Assembly: GCA_027600665.1 (NCBI GenBank) | Contig: JADGJL010000080.1 | Coordinates: 1,546 to 46,980, forward strand | Direction of reading: 5' to 3' | Source of the DNA: Irineochytrium annulatum | Taxonomy: Eukaryota > Chytridiomycota > Chytridiomycetes > Chytridiales > Chytridiaceae | DNA length: 45,435 bases | Shown here: positions 1 through 8,962 of the stretch, piece after piece | Layout of the letters: each line of letters starts with the position of its first letter | Position numbering within the stretch: position 1 is the stretch's first letter | The notes under the pieces: model-generated | Seen by the model: only the letters and a program-made list of their open reading frames with translations | Told to the model about the DNA's origin: nothing | Databases searched by the model: none | Made by a program: the position numbers and the translations under genes

Positions 1-469
1 CCTGGTTTTGGCAAGGGTAACTTGGGGTTTGGTTGGTTGCCTGGGGAACCCCCGGGCGGGTTTGGGGGGCGCCCCCCCCCCCCCCTTTTATATCATCTCA
101 GCACAGCAGGTTCCTTCCGTCACGTCATCGCAGCTTGTTCAGCCCAGAGAAGGGGCGGGGCAGAAGGGCCGCGGTGGCAGGTGGTCCGAGTACAAGCACC
201 GAGACAAAAAAGGAGGATAATTTTTCTTTACATGAAATGCGGCCGGTGACACACGCACGAGACCTTCAAGCCTCACTCACTCATGTTCGCTATGCTCGAT
301 GACATCGGCCATCTTGTCTTTGCTTTGAATGTATCGTGTAAGAAATTGGCGATGGCAGCGACCAAGTTGAGGTTACTCTTCATGTAATGAAATAGGAAGA
401 GACCCGTTATTAGAAAAAAAATTACATGACTGCGGGAAACGGTCGCGTCCATGATGTCCAAATGTCCAA
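1..469. other. Left-edge non-coding stretch
   Basis: No gene is recognised here. The stretch holds a run of 14 C at 72-85 next to a G-rich segment, and then AT-richer sequence that should contain the promoter and 5' leader of the dioxygenase gene starting at 470. The short open frames in it have no recognisable domain. Confidence 0.5.
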
Positions 470-477
470 ATGTCCAA
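454..477 (+). repeat. Three tandem 8-bp units spanning the start codon
   Basis: The unit ATGTCCAA occurs three times head to tail at 454, 462 and 470. Because 8 is not a multiple of 3, the three ATGs fall in three different frames. The last one (470) is the start used for the AlkB-like protein. A further ATG lies at 451, in the frame of 454. Confidence 0.9.
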
Positions 478-1543
478 ACCCAACAGCAATCACGGCGGCG
501 ACATCGTCCCGCCATACGAAGTGATAGCCTTCCCAGACGGAACAGGCCACCTCCTACACTTCCCGTCCTTCTTCTCCGCCGAATCAACGCCCGGATCCGC
601 AGACGCCGTCCTCGCCGACCTCCTCACCTCCATCGCCTGGTCCACCTCCTCCATCACGCTGTTTGGGAAATCCATCCAAGAGCCCCGCCTCACGTCCCGC
701 ATCACGGACGAGCCGTTCACGTACAACTACACCAACGCCGAGCACCGCGCCACGCAGTCGTTCACATCCGCCCCGACGGTCGTTGCTCTGAAGCACAGGA
801 TCGAGGCCGCCCTGTCGGTTGTCGCGGGGGGTCCGATCCGGTTCAATTACTGCATGGCCAACCAGTATCGAAACGGTCGGTCTGCTGTACATTGCTAGTA
901 AATGCTTCTTTTGCTTTTTCTTAAATTTGCTTGATCATAAACAGGGAAGGACTACGTGGGACCGCATTCGGACGCCGAGAAGGAGCTCGGGAGGGAGTGT
1001 ACGATCGCGTCCGTGTCGCTGGGAGCGACCAGGCGGTTCGTGTTCACAAGGAGAAAGTCAAAGAGGAAGGTGGCCTGGCCGAAATCGCACGGTGAGGCGC
1101 CGCTGCAGCATGTTGTCCCTGCCAGACCTTGGGGTGACGTCGTTGTTGCTGAGCGGAATAAAGAAGGGTTGGGGACGCTGGAGGAGGATTTAAGGCCCCT
1201 AAAAAAAGGACGGAAGTTGGAGGAGGACGCCGAGAAGGGCGTGATTAAGGCTGAGGTTGCTGAGCGGAATGAAGAAAGGGTGGGGACGCTGGAGGAGGAG
1301 CGAAGGCCCCCAAAACGACTGAAGTTGGAGGAGGACGCGAAGAAGGCCGTGATCAAGGTTGATGGCGACCGGTTCGAGATGCCACTGAAGCATGGGGCCC
1401 TCGTCGTCATGTGCGGCGACATGCAGATATTCTGGAAGCACTCGGTCCCAAAGGATGGCAAGTGCACCCAGCCGCGGGTGAATCTCACATATCGGTTGCT
1501 GGGGCCTCAGGCAGGCAAGGGGGCTGTGGAGAAAGTTACTTAG
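470..1543 (+). CDS. AlkB/ALKBH2-like Fe(II)/2-oxoglutarate dioxygenase
   Basis: Two exons, 470-875 and 945-1543, with a GT-AG intron at 876-944, give 334 aa. The family repairs alkylated bases in nucleic acids by oxidative demethylation. Seen in the sequence: the segment before the intron (FNYCMANQYRNG) continues across the splice into GKDYVGPHSDAEKEL, giving the metal-binding HxD pair (H143, D145). The distal histidine is H301 in WKHSVPK. The 2-oxoglutarate-binding RxxxxxR is R313/R319 in PRVNLTYR. The ASVSLGATRRFVF strand matches ALKBH2/3. Odd: a charged insertion of about 75 residues, made of two tandem copies of a 37-residue unit, sits inside the catalytic barrel between the FVF strand and the distal histidine. 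The start at 470 is the first ATG in this frame after the 8-bp repeat. ALKBH2-like is preferred over ALKBH3-like, but exact substrate (DNA or RNA) is inference. Confidence 0.85.
1145..1366 (+). repeat. Two 111-bp in-frame tandem units in the AlkB-like gene
   Basis: The string GTTGCTGAGCGGAAT (15 nt, near-identical) recurs at 1145 and 1256, a period of 111 bp or 37 codons. Both units encode a Glu/Lys/Arg-rich segment starting near VAERN, through GTLEE, KLEEDA and VIK. Similarity fades after about 1358. The copies differ mostly by single substitutions and one codon-sized change, so this is a fairly recent internal duplication. Confidence 0.85.
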
Positions 1544-1919
1544 TTGCCATAAGGATGATTATTAGAGAAAAAGCTCTCATGCTTTTTTCCCATCATGGGG
1601 AAACTGTCCATGAACACGAAATAAACAGCATTGCATTTCCTGTGATGCTGATGTATAGTTTTGGCCCCTCATTCTGTTTGCACACAGAGGAATTATCGTA
1701 AATCTTAAATCTCACGTTATGGAGGAACTTTCAACAATTTAGCCCGATTCCGCTCATACCGTCCCCAAGCCAACCTCAGCGTCCACCAAACCCGCCGTCG
1801 GTGGTCCGATGCGCACGCAACGCAAGGATGTTGCACATCAGAGCTGTAGAAATAGCAGCTCTGTCCAGAGAGAATCCCAGCTGGCCGCCTCGTCCATCGC
1901 CAACGCCTAGACTTTTCCT
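1544..1919. other. Intergenic: dioxygenase 3' end to carboxypeptidase promoter
   Basis: Both flanking genes run on the plus strand. An AT-rich 3' flank (1544-1740) is followed by GC-richer sequence just before the carboxypeptidase start at 1920. No further gene is recognised. Confidence 0.5.
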
Positions 1920-3983
1920 ATGCAACCTTTCGCCGTGATCATCGCTGTCGCCGCGGCGTTCATCGGCGCTCAAGCCGCCGTTCCCATTCTCGGCCGGTCG
2001 AACGTCCCTCTGGGTGACGGTGGGGTCCACAGGCTCCTTGACCCCGTGTCATGCTGCTGACTTCAATTTCGGCCCCACAGAGGCCTCATACCTTATCACC
2101 TCGCTACCTGGCGAGTCGTCCGCGATCACGACCACCTTGAACGGGCAGTACTCGGGATATATTCCCATCGTGAGTGAGATATGAATTTTTTTTTTTTGTT
2201 TTTTCAAGGTGGAACGTTTTAATCCATGATTGTTGTTTTTTTGAACGCGACAGACCGCGGATAGCGACCTCTTCTTCTGGTTTGTATGCTCTTGTTGCCT
2301 TACTACTGATGTATTGCTTGGGTTCTAACGTGCGTGCCTCACGATCATCAGGTATTTCAAGTCGCATAACACCACCTCCAAGCAGCTGGTCATCTGGCTC
2401 AACGGCGGGCCCGGCTGCTCGTCGCTGCTTGGGAGCTTTGTCGAGAACGGTCCCGTCCAGGTCGGGGACGACGGCAGCCTCGCGGCCAACGCATACTCAT
2501 GGCATAACCGTGTCAACATGCTTTATGGTGATTCTACGGTTATTTTCTGTACTTTCACTAACATCGTGCAGTCGAGCAGCCCGCCGGAGTTGGCTTCTCG
2601 TTCACGACCGCCCCTGCTCCGATAGTGGATGAATTGCAGGTAAGTTGCGGCTCCCGCCGTCTGCCCCGTTGAAACTTACATATTTTGGGGGATTTATGCA
2701 GATCGCGGCGGATTTTTACACGTTCCTCAACAACTTCTACAAGGCCTTCCCCGAGACCAAGTCATACGAACTTTACATTACCGGCGAGTCACGCGTGAGT
2801 TACAACAAAACGAACCAGCATAGCCTAATCACTCTCTTTTATCCTTTTCTTCATGAAAGGCCGGCTTCTACATTCCCCTACATTGCGAGCGAGCTCGTAA
2901 ACAGGAAGTCGCTACTCGACGGCTCACTTATCAATTTAGTCGGCGTCGCCATTGGCAACGGCCTCCTTAGCAATGTCAACCAGTACGCTTTCAGCAACGA
3001 ATCCATCATCAACGATCGCGATTTCTTGGTGGACTCCTCCATTGTTGGGAAGAATGTCACAGAACTGAGTCTTATAGACAGCGTAGTCAACGAATGCCTT
3101 CAGCTCCCGCTCGCGGACCGGGAGAAGGGTCCCTCCGGGTTGGTAACTTTTTGCCTCATTGCATGTCACATCCCCATCTCTGACGACGACATGGCCCGCA
3201 ACGAAATTAGGTGTTACTTATTCAACATCATGAACGCGACTTACGTGAACAAGATGGATAATTCCTATGCCTGCCTTGATATCTATAACATTAAACACGA
3301 CTGCGGCGACATGAAAACGAAGGTGATATGATCTGTTCCTCGCCGGAATGGTTTCGCTAAACCCAATTTTTTTTTTTTCTGTGCGGCCCAGGGGGCGAAC
3401 CTCGAGAAATACTTAAACAATCCGGCCGTCCGGCAGGCCCTCCACGTTACCCCCCAGCTCGGCCAAGCGACCAACAACGACTCCGCATGGACCCATGTGC
3501 TCGGACACGGTCAGCGACCAAGTCAGCCGCGGCGACACCCGCAACAAGGTCCCGACGACCGACACCGTCATCCCAAAGCTCATCGACGCCGGTCTGGCCG
3601 TTTACCTCTATAACGGCAACCTCGACTACATCCTCATCTACGTCGGCCTCGAGCGCGCGATCGGGAACATGACCTTGGCCGGCTCCAAGGGCTTCTCATC
3701 CGGCCTGGGGCCTTGGTTCATCGACGGCGTCCCGAGCGGGCTGACGGCGCACGAACGCGGGCTCACGTACATCCGCGTCGAAGGGGCCGGCCACATGGTT
3801 CCGCTCGATCGGCCGACGGTGGCGCTCAGGATTCTCGACCACCTGGTGAGCGCGGGAAGCAGTGTCACGACGACGCCTGTCACGGTCTCCGTGACGACGA
3901 CGAGGAAGTCCGGCGCGTGGAGGGCCGTTTTTGGCGCCTGGGCCGGGGTGGGAGCTTTCGTCTTGGCGTTGATGATGGTTTAG
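1920..3983 (+). pseudogene. Serine carboxypeptidase (S10) copy with two frameshifts
   Basis: Nine exons align one-to-one with the intact paralogue at 8963-11060: 1920-2019, 2081-2169, 2254-2279, 2352-2527, 2572-2639, 2702-2794, 2860-3138, 3211-3322, 3392-3983. Every intron keeps GT-AG. Exons 2-6 and 8 have exactly the paralogue's lengths; exon 1 has an N-terminal signal-peptide-like stretch. Exon 7 is one base longer (279 against 278), an extra C in the CCCC at 2875-2878. Exon 9 contains one extra C near 3491-3494. Each shifts the frame. The active-site region reads GESR where the paralogue and family have GESY. Downstream of the second shift the Asp (NGNLDYIL) and His (GAGHMVP) motifs and a GPI-like hydrophobic tail are preserved. 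Intact splice sites suggest a young pseudogene, or two base-count errors in C runs. Read errors cannot be excluded. Confidence 0.75.
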
Positions 3984-4296
3984 AGGGTATTTCCGTTCTT
4001 TTTTTTTTTTTTTTTTTTTTCTCTGGGTTCGGTTTTGCGTCCTGTTTGTTGTTGTTTGGTATGCAGAACCTCATACAATAATGGGATCTAGTTTTCAACT
4101 GAGAATTGCAGCTGCCCCAGTCATTAAAGAAGAACGCCAGCTTAATTCGCAAGTTTAAAAGTTTATTTCCAGTTGGGCCAATAGAATATATCGCAAGTAA
4201 ATAATTAATACCAGGTGCGGCAAGAAACCGTCGTGAAGATGCCATCACAACTTTAGTCTGCCCCACATTAGGCATCGCCTCCAACGTTGACCTGAC
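3984..4296. other. Spacer with poly-T tract
   Basis: A run of about 22 T starts near 3999, just after the carboxypeptidase stop codon. The rest is AT-rich and should hold the 3' flank of that gene and the promoter of the F-box/LRR gene at 4297. Part of it is recognisable in the duplicate spacer at 6642-6919. No gene seen. Confidence 0.5.
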
Positions 4297-5736
4297 ATGA
4301 ATCTCGACGAAGATGTAGTCGCCTGCATCGTCGGGCAGCTCGATCCTCGGACCGTGGCCGGCCGTCTCGCGCTGTTCGCCTGCATGCAGTCCTCGACCGC
4401 GCTCTTCAGCTTGGCGACACCGATCCTCTGGTCCGCCCATATCACTCTCGACATCTTTATTGGCCTCACCGTCAGTTACAATTGGACGTTGAAGATTGAT
4501 ATCGACGAGGACGCGCTCGCGCAGATCGAGACGGCGAATCTGCTTGGCGAGGAGATACGGGCCGGGACGCTTCCGTGGAGGTGGAGAAACTACCTGCGCT
4601 CCGTCAGATCAATCAACCTCAACCTGACCTCCAGTTTTGGCTGGCCAAACCGAAAGTTCGAATTGGAGGCGTCGGCGCTGGCGCCGCATCTGCCTGAGAC
4701 GTTTGACGCATTGAGCATATCGAAGAGGATACGAGAGTGTGTCTCGAAGGAGAGCCTCGCGCGTCAGGAGGCGTGGATTGAGTGGTTGTTAGGCCGCCGC
4801 TTCGGGGGAGTTATCGCTAAGCATGTCATTCTGTGCGATATGACCCTTGCGGAGATGGATCCGTTCCTGCGGTCGAGAATCAAGAAATTTACCTGGCGGC
4901 GGGACGACAAGAAAGATGTTGACATAAAGGACGTACTCTTTAAAATCAATGACATCGAGGCGCTCGTCTTTGGCGGGAGTAGCCAAACAGACTTTTTTTT
5001 GATGAAACACGGCGACTTCCGCAAGATTGCCGATGTCGTCGAGAGCTTTCGTAGCTTTAAGTATCTGAGTCTAAACATCGGCTGCCCGCCTTGCACGAGT
5101 GGTCAGTGTTTCCCGCCGAGGTTGACCCGTTTCTCATGCCGCATCGGCATCGACGGCATGGGTCAGATCGAGGATATTCTGACGGCTTCGAGATCGCAGC
5201 TGAAGGAATTCGATATGGATTGTGGCAATTTTAAACACGTAAAACTCGAAAGCTTCAAGCCCCTGCTGTCGACCTTGACCGAACTTACGAAGCTTGATTT
5301 GGAACTACCGAAACTCAGATATCTCACGCTATTTATGTCGACGCTCATAAACTTGCAAGAGTTAAGGCTCACGATACGCAGTGACAGAGAGATCATTGGC
5401 AAAAACGTCGTATGTCTGCCGAAGCTAAGGCATTTGGAAATTCATGGCCATCCACATGCATGCATAAAAGTGCACTTCGGGATCGGACTGCAAACTATCT
5501 TTATCAGTTACGCACACCTCGTCATAGACTATCAGCTTTTGCGCGTCACGGGGATGCCACGTCTAGAGGAGCTGACGCTGGATCACGCGCGCAAAGAGAC
5601 TTTTCCGTTTTATGATCACCGTCTCGCCGAATTGCTCGAGGACCCGGCCGTGTCGCCGGCGCTAGCTCGAGTTGATGGATTGACTATTCAACGCTTGAAA
5701 CGGCACGTGAAGAAATTGAAATACGGACATGCATGA
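4297..5736 (+). CDS. F-box/LRR-like protein, copy A
   Basis: A single-exon gene of 479 aa. The N-terminus resembles a degenerate F-box: a hydrophobic helix DVVACIVGQLDP, then ALFACMQSSTALFSLATPILWSA, where the LW step is typical of F-box-like domains. The rest (about 200-470) carries irregular leucine-rich strands such as LTELTKLDLELPKLRYL, LINLQELRLTI and MPRLEELTLDHA. In this architecture the F-box usually docks on SKP1 of an SCF ubiquitin ligase and the LRRs choose the target; that role is inferred. It is intact, unlike its tandem copy at 6920. The intact paralogue at 34313 (485 aa) matches over the whole length. F-box assignment is by motif look-alike, not a search. Confidence 0.7.
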   Translation: MNLDEDVVACIVGQLDPRTVAGRLALFACMQSSTALFSLATPILWSAHITLDIFIGLTVSYNWTLKIDIDEDALAQIETANLLGEEIRAGTLPWRWRNYLRSVRSINLNLTSSFGWPNRKFELEASALAPHLPETFDALSISKRIRECVSKESLARQEAWIEWLLGRRFGGVIAKHVILCDMTLAEMDPFLRSRIKKFTWRRDDKKDVDIKDVLFKINDIEALVFGGSSQTDFFLMKHGDFRKIADVVESFRSFKYLSLNIGCPPCTSGQCFPPRLTRFSCRIGIDGMGQIEDILTASRSQLKEFDMDCGNFKHVKLESFKPLLSTLTELTKLDLELPKLRYLTLFMSTLINLQELRLTIRSDREIIGKNVVCLPKLRHLEIHGHPHACIKVHFGIGLQTIFISYAHLVIDYQLLRVTGMPRLEELTLDHARKETFPFYDHRLAELLEDPAVSPALARVDGLTIQRLKRHVKKLKYGHA

Positions 5737-6261
5737 GGAGGTCAACGAGTGTTAAGGGTGTGGTGAGAAGGGTGAGAATGTGGAGAACGAGGACGGCCAA
5801 GGCTCAGAGGAGAACTTGACGGAGTTTCAGCAGCGGCCTCTTTTCCTTCAATTGTGAAAGTCGCGTTGTGCAATACTTTTTTTGCGGATTTGATGGAAAT
5901 GTGTTACTTTTTTATTAGTACGCGTTCATTTTTCCTTGATACGTGGCATATATTTTTTTTTAGCGTTGGATGGCCAAATCATGCGCCGAGCACACCATAT
6001 GATGGCGACGTTGAGCAACACGGTACTCCAGCTGCGCCCTGCCAGAGACCGGGAGCTCCACTAACGTCCATGTAAAGAACAGGCGACGCATTCTGCTGCC
6101 CCCCGCCAACCTAGAACAATGACAAAAGCCCTTTGGCCCCGCGGCCATTGGTTCCGGTGCGTCCCAGCGAGCGATAGGGATTGAGGTGGCGGTGCGCTGC
6201 AGGGCCGGGGCGGACGCGACCTTGTGAGCGCGTTTAGTATATCTTACATGGACAAGATAAA
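5737..6261. other. Downstream flank of copy A and duplication junction
   Basis: 5737 to about 6090 is the 3' flank of the F-box/LRR gene and has a diverged counterpart at 8399-8765. The ~170 bp from 6090 to 6261 have no clear match in either copy and mark the junction between the tandem units. No gene is recognised. Confidence 0.5.
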
Positions 6262-6641
6262 CAACCGTGACCTACCTCGCCCACCACCTCGACCATATCC
6301 TCACTTCGTCGGCCTCGAGCGCACCATTGGGAACATAACCTGGACCCGGTTCCCGCTCGACGCGCCCGTACGGCCCTGGATCGTTGACGGCTTCCAGATC
6401 GGGCTGAGGCCATACGCGCGCGGCTCAGGTACTTCCGCGTGTTCAAGGTCGGGCGGCTTTATCAACCGCTGGCCGCGTTCATGCTCCTCGCCGATCGACA
6501 CGGAAAGCCCGAGTGCGGTGTCGCCGGTGAACACGGCGTTTGTGACGGTGTCCGTTACCGCTAAACAAAGTCCGGGGTGGGGAGGGCCGTTGGCGCCTGG
6601 GCCGTGATGGGAGCTTCGTCGTTGTGGTGATGATGGTTTAA
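6262..6641 (+). pseudogene. Serine carboxypeptidase 3' fragment
   Basis: Remnant of the last exon of an S10 carboxypeptidase. Recognisable blocks are VGLERTIGNITW, a PWIVDGFQIGLRPYARG segment and a Val/Thr-rich end followed, after a frameshift, by GAFVVVVMMV and a stop, matching the hydrophobic tail of the two larger copies. The catalytic Asp region reads out of frame and the GAGHMVP histidine block is destroyed by indels. No exons for the N-terminal two thirds exist upstream. It cannot encode a working enzyme. Confidence 0.8.
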
Positions 6642-6715
6642 AAGGTAGACCGTTGTATTATCTGTATGTTTTGCGCCATTTTTCCGCATCGAAGGTTTGT
6701 AGAACCTCGTCTACT

Positions 6716-6721
6716 AATAAA
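6716..6721 (+). terminator. Possible polyadenylation signal AATAAA
   Basis: AATAAA lies about 75 nt after the stop of the carboxypeptidase remnant. The equivalent position in unit A (near 4072) reads ACAATAATGG, so the hexamer is not conserved. Whether it is used is unknown. Confidence 0.3.
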
Positions 6722-6919
6722 AGCTAGCTTTCCATTACAGCATTGCAGCTGCTCCAGGGACTAATAAACAGGCCACTTTTCCTGCAGTTGTCCCTTGAGC
6801 TGATTGAAGTAAATATCAGCGCAATGTAAATGGTCGTTTGTGGTGGTGAAGGTGGCGTTGCTGGCGATCGTGAACATCGCACTTCCGTCTCCCAATCATC
6901 GGCAGCAACTTGACCCGAC

Positions 6920-8398
6920 ATGGATTTCGACGAAGATCTGTTCGCCTGCATCGTCGAGCAGTTGGATTCTCGGACCGTGGCCGGCCGTCTCGCGCTGTTC
7001 GCCTGCATGCAGTCCTCGACCGCGCTCTTCAGCTTCGCGACGCCGATCCTCTGGTCCGCCCAAGTCAGCCTCGACATCTTCAAAGGCCTAACCGTAGCAA
7101 AGCGCAACTACAATCCGTGGTCGATGATTCTTTGGAGGATGGTAGATATCAACGAGGACGCGCTCGCGCAGATTGAGCTGGCGAAGGAGCAGGGCAAGGA
7201 AATCCGGGCCGGGTCGCTCCCGTGGAGGTGGAAGAAATACCTGCGCTCCGTTAGATCTCTTGAACTCGACCTGTCTTCGAGCTATTTTGGTTTGGGATCC
7301 AGATGGAACTTCGAAGCATCGGTATTAGGGCCGCACCTACCCACGACGTTCGACGCAATTCTCATATCGACGAAATACCGAGCAAAAGTCGCGGAGGAGA
7401 ACCTCGCGCGTCATCGAGCGTGGACTGAATGGCTGCTCGACCGCCGCTCCGGGGATGTTATCGCAAAGCACGTTATTTTTGGTAACATGACTGTCGCCGA
7501 GGTGGATCGTTTCTTGCAGCTTCGAATAAAGAAGCTTACCTGGCTGCGCGACTCGGATGCCCCTTATGACATAGGGTCTGCACTTGGCAAGATCAACGAC
7601 CTTGAGACGCTTGTGCTGGGAGAGCGGTACGGTGGATACTTCGATATTCATCACACCGACTTGCACAAAATCACCAATGTCGTGTAACGTTTTCATGCCT
7701 TCCAGAGCTTGTGCTTGAATATCAGTTGTTTGCCGTCTAAAATCGACAACGCTTTGCCGCCAAAGCTAACACAGCTTTCTGTTCACGTGGGGGACGGCGA
7801 TTTGAAAGCACTTGGTGAAATACTGAAGGCGTCAAGATCGCAGATAAAGGAGTTTCAAGTGCACCACAATGATTCGATGCCGGTCCAACACACTGCCTTT
7901 TGGCGCATAATCTTGACCATGACGTCGCTCACCAAGCTTGAGCTGATTATACCGAACTTAAACATCACCGACCTTTCGCCCACGCTTTCGAGGCTCACAA
8001 ATTTGCAAGAGCTGATGTTACGTTTGGGTAGAATCAACGGGAAGTTGGGTGATGGCGTTGTCGGTCTGCCAAAGCTTAGACATTTACAAGTCAAGGGCAG
8101 CCATATGGAACCCACAAACATCCACGTCAACTTCGGCCTCGGTCTTAAAACCATCTCGATAAACCATGCGGTCCTCGTCTTTGACCATAAGAGCTTGTGT
8201 ATTACCGGGATGCCCCATCTGGAAGAGCTTACGCTGGATCACGCGTCTGTTGTGACGACTACGAGGATTCCCTACGATGTCGGCCTCGCCGGAATGCTCG
8301 AGGACGCGGCCGCGTCGCCGGCGCTAGCTCGAGTTGATGGGATGACTATTCATCGTTTAGAACGGCGGGTGAAGGAATTGAGATATGGACATGCATGA
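6920..8398 (+). pseudogene. F-box/LRR-like protein, copy B, with one nonsense codon
   Basis: A continuous frame of 493 codons, homologous to copies A and C from first to last residue, is broken only by TAA at 7685-7687 (codon 256). The intact paralogue at 34313-35770 has AAA (Lys) at this place: its GCGAAACGT corresponds to GTGTAACGT here. The frame before and after the stop is the same, so this is a substitution and not a shift. The first 255 residues hold the F-box-like part and early repeats; the last 236 hold the later LRRs. It is either a very young pseudogene, a truncated 255-aa protein, or a readthrough case. Confidence 0.8.
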
Positions 8399-8962
8399 GG
8401 AGGTCGACCACTGGTCGCGGGGAGTGGTGAGAAGGTGAGGATTCGACGGCCATCAAGGCTTAGAGGAGGATAGTTAGCCAGAGTAAATGTAGCTGATGTT
8501 TTGAATAGGCTTTTTTTACTTTATTGACGAAAATCGCGTGTGCAGTTCTCTCATTGCGGATGTGCTGGAGGTGGGTGGGCTTTTACTTGGTATACGCTGT
8601 ATGGTCCCTGAGTGCTTTTTCCCATATTGCACGCCACATAGTCCCTGAATCGCATATTGGCCAAATAACGCGCCAGCTGTCCTCATTACGCTTGCACAGC
8701 GCCATTGTCCAACACCGTACTCTGGCCTGACCGCTCCAGCAGCCTCATGTAAAGCAAGCGACGAGGGAAGGTGACGTAGGGGCGATGGAATTGATATAAA
8801 TCCTCGCGTGATAGCCGCAATTCCATTTCCCGTTTGCATAACTAAGTACCACATCATCAATTTATTGTTGATATTATGACTAATGAGGCGCGCAGATTAT
8901 AGGAATGACGGCATGGGGCATAACCATGGAACCAGTCTAACCAGGACAAACAAGCACACGTT
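8399..8962. other. Convergent intergenic region
   Basis: Lies between the 3' ends of F-box/LRR copy B (plus) and the carboxypeptidase (minus). 8399-8765 is the diverged duplicate of the 5737-6090 flank. 8766-8962 contains the likely polyadenylation region of the minus-strand carboxypeptidase. No gene seen. Confidence 0.5.
8861..8866 (-). terminator. Possible polyadenylation signal for the carboxypeptidase
   Basis: TTTATT on the plus strand reads AATAAA on the minus strand, about 100 nt downstream of the carboxypeptidase stop at 8963. Position and orientation fit; use is not shown. Confidence 0.4.

Larger units (their letters stand above)
3598..6090 (+). repeat. Tandem duplication, unit A (~2.5 kb)
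   Basis: This segment covers the 3' third of the S10 copy, the spacer, the first F-box/LRR gene and its downstream flank. It recurs, diverged, at about 6262-8765. Similarity is visible in coding sequence, in the spacer (for example AGAACCTC followed by a shared GCAGCTG block) and in the downstream flank up to the shared CATGTAAAG near 6072 and 8748. Ends are approximate. Confidence 0.75.
6262..8765 (+). repeat. Tandem duplication, unit B (~2.5 kb)
   Basis: Diverged direct copy of 3598-6090, almost the same length. It starts inside what corresponds to the last third of the carboxypeptidase, so the copied carboxypeptidase was truncated from the outset. It contains the dead S10 tail, the spacer, F-box/LRR copy B and the downstream flank. 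Confidence 0.75.

Noticed and set aside
72..85. Poly-C tract as a functional element
   Set aside because: A 14-base homopolymer at the contig edge, next to G runs, may be a sequencing or assembly artefact; nothing supports a function.
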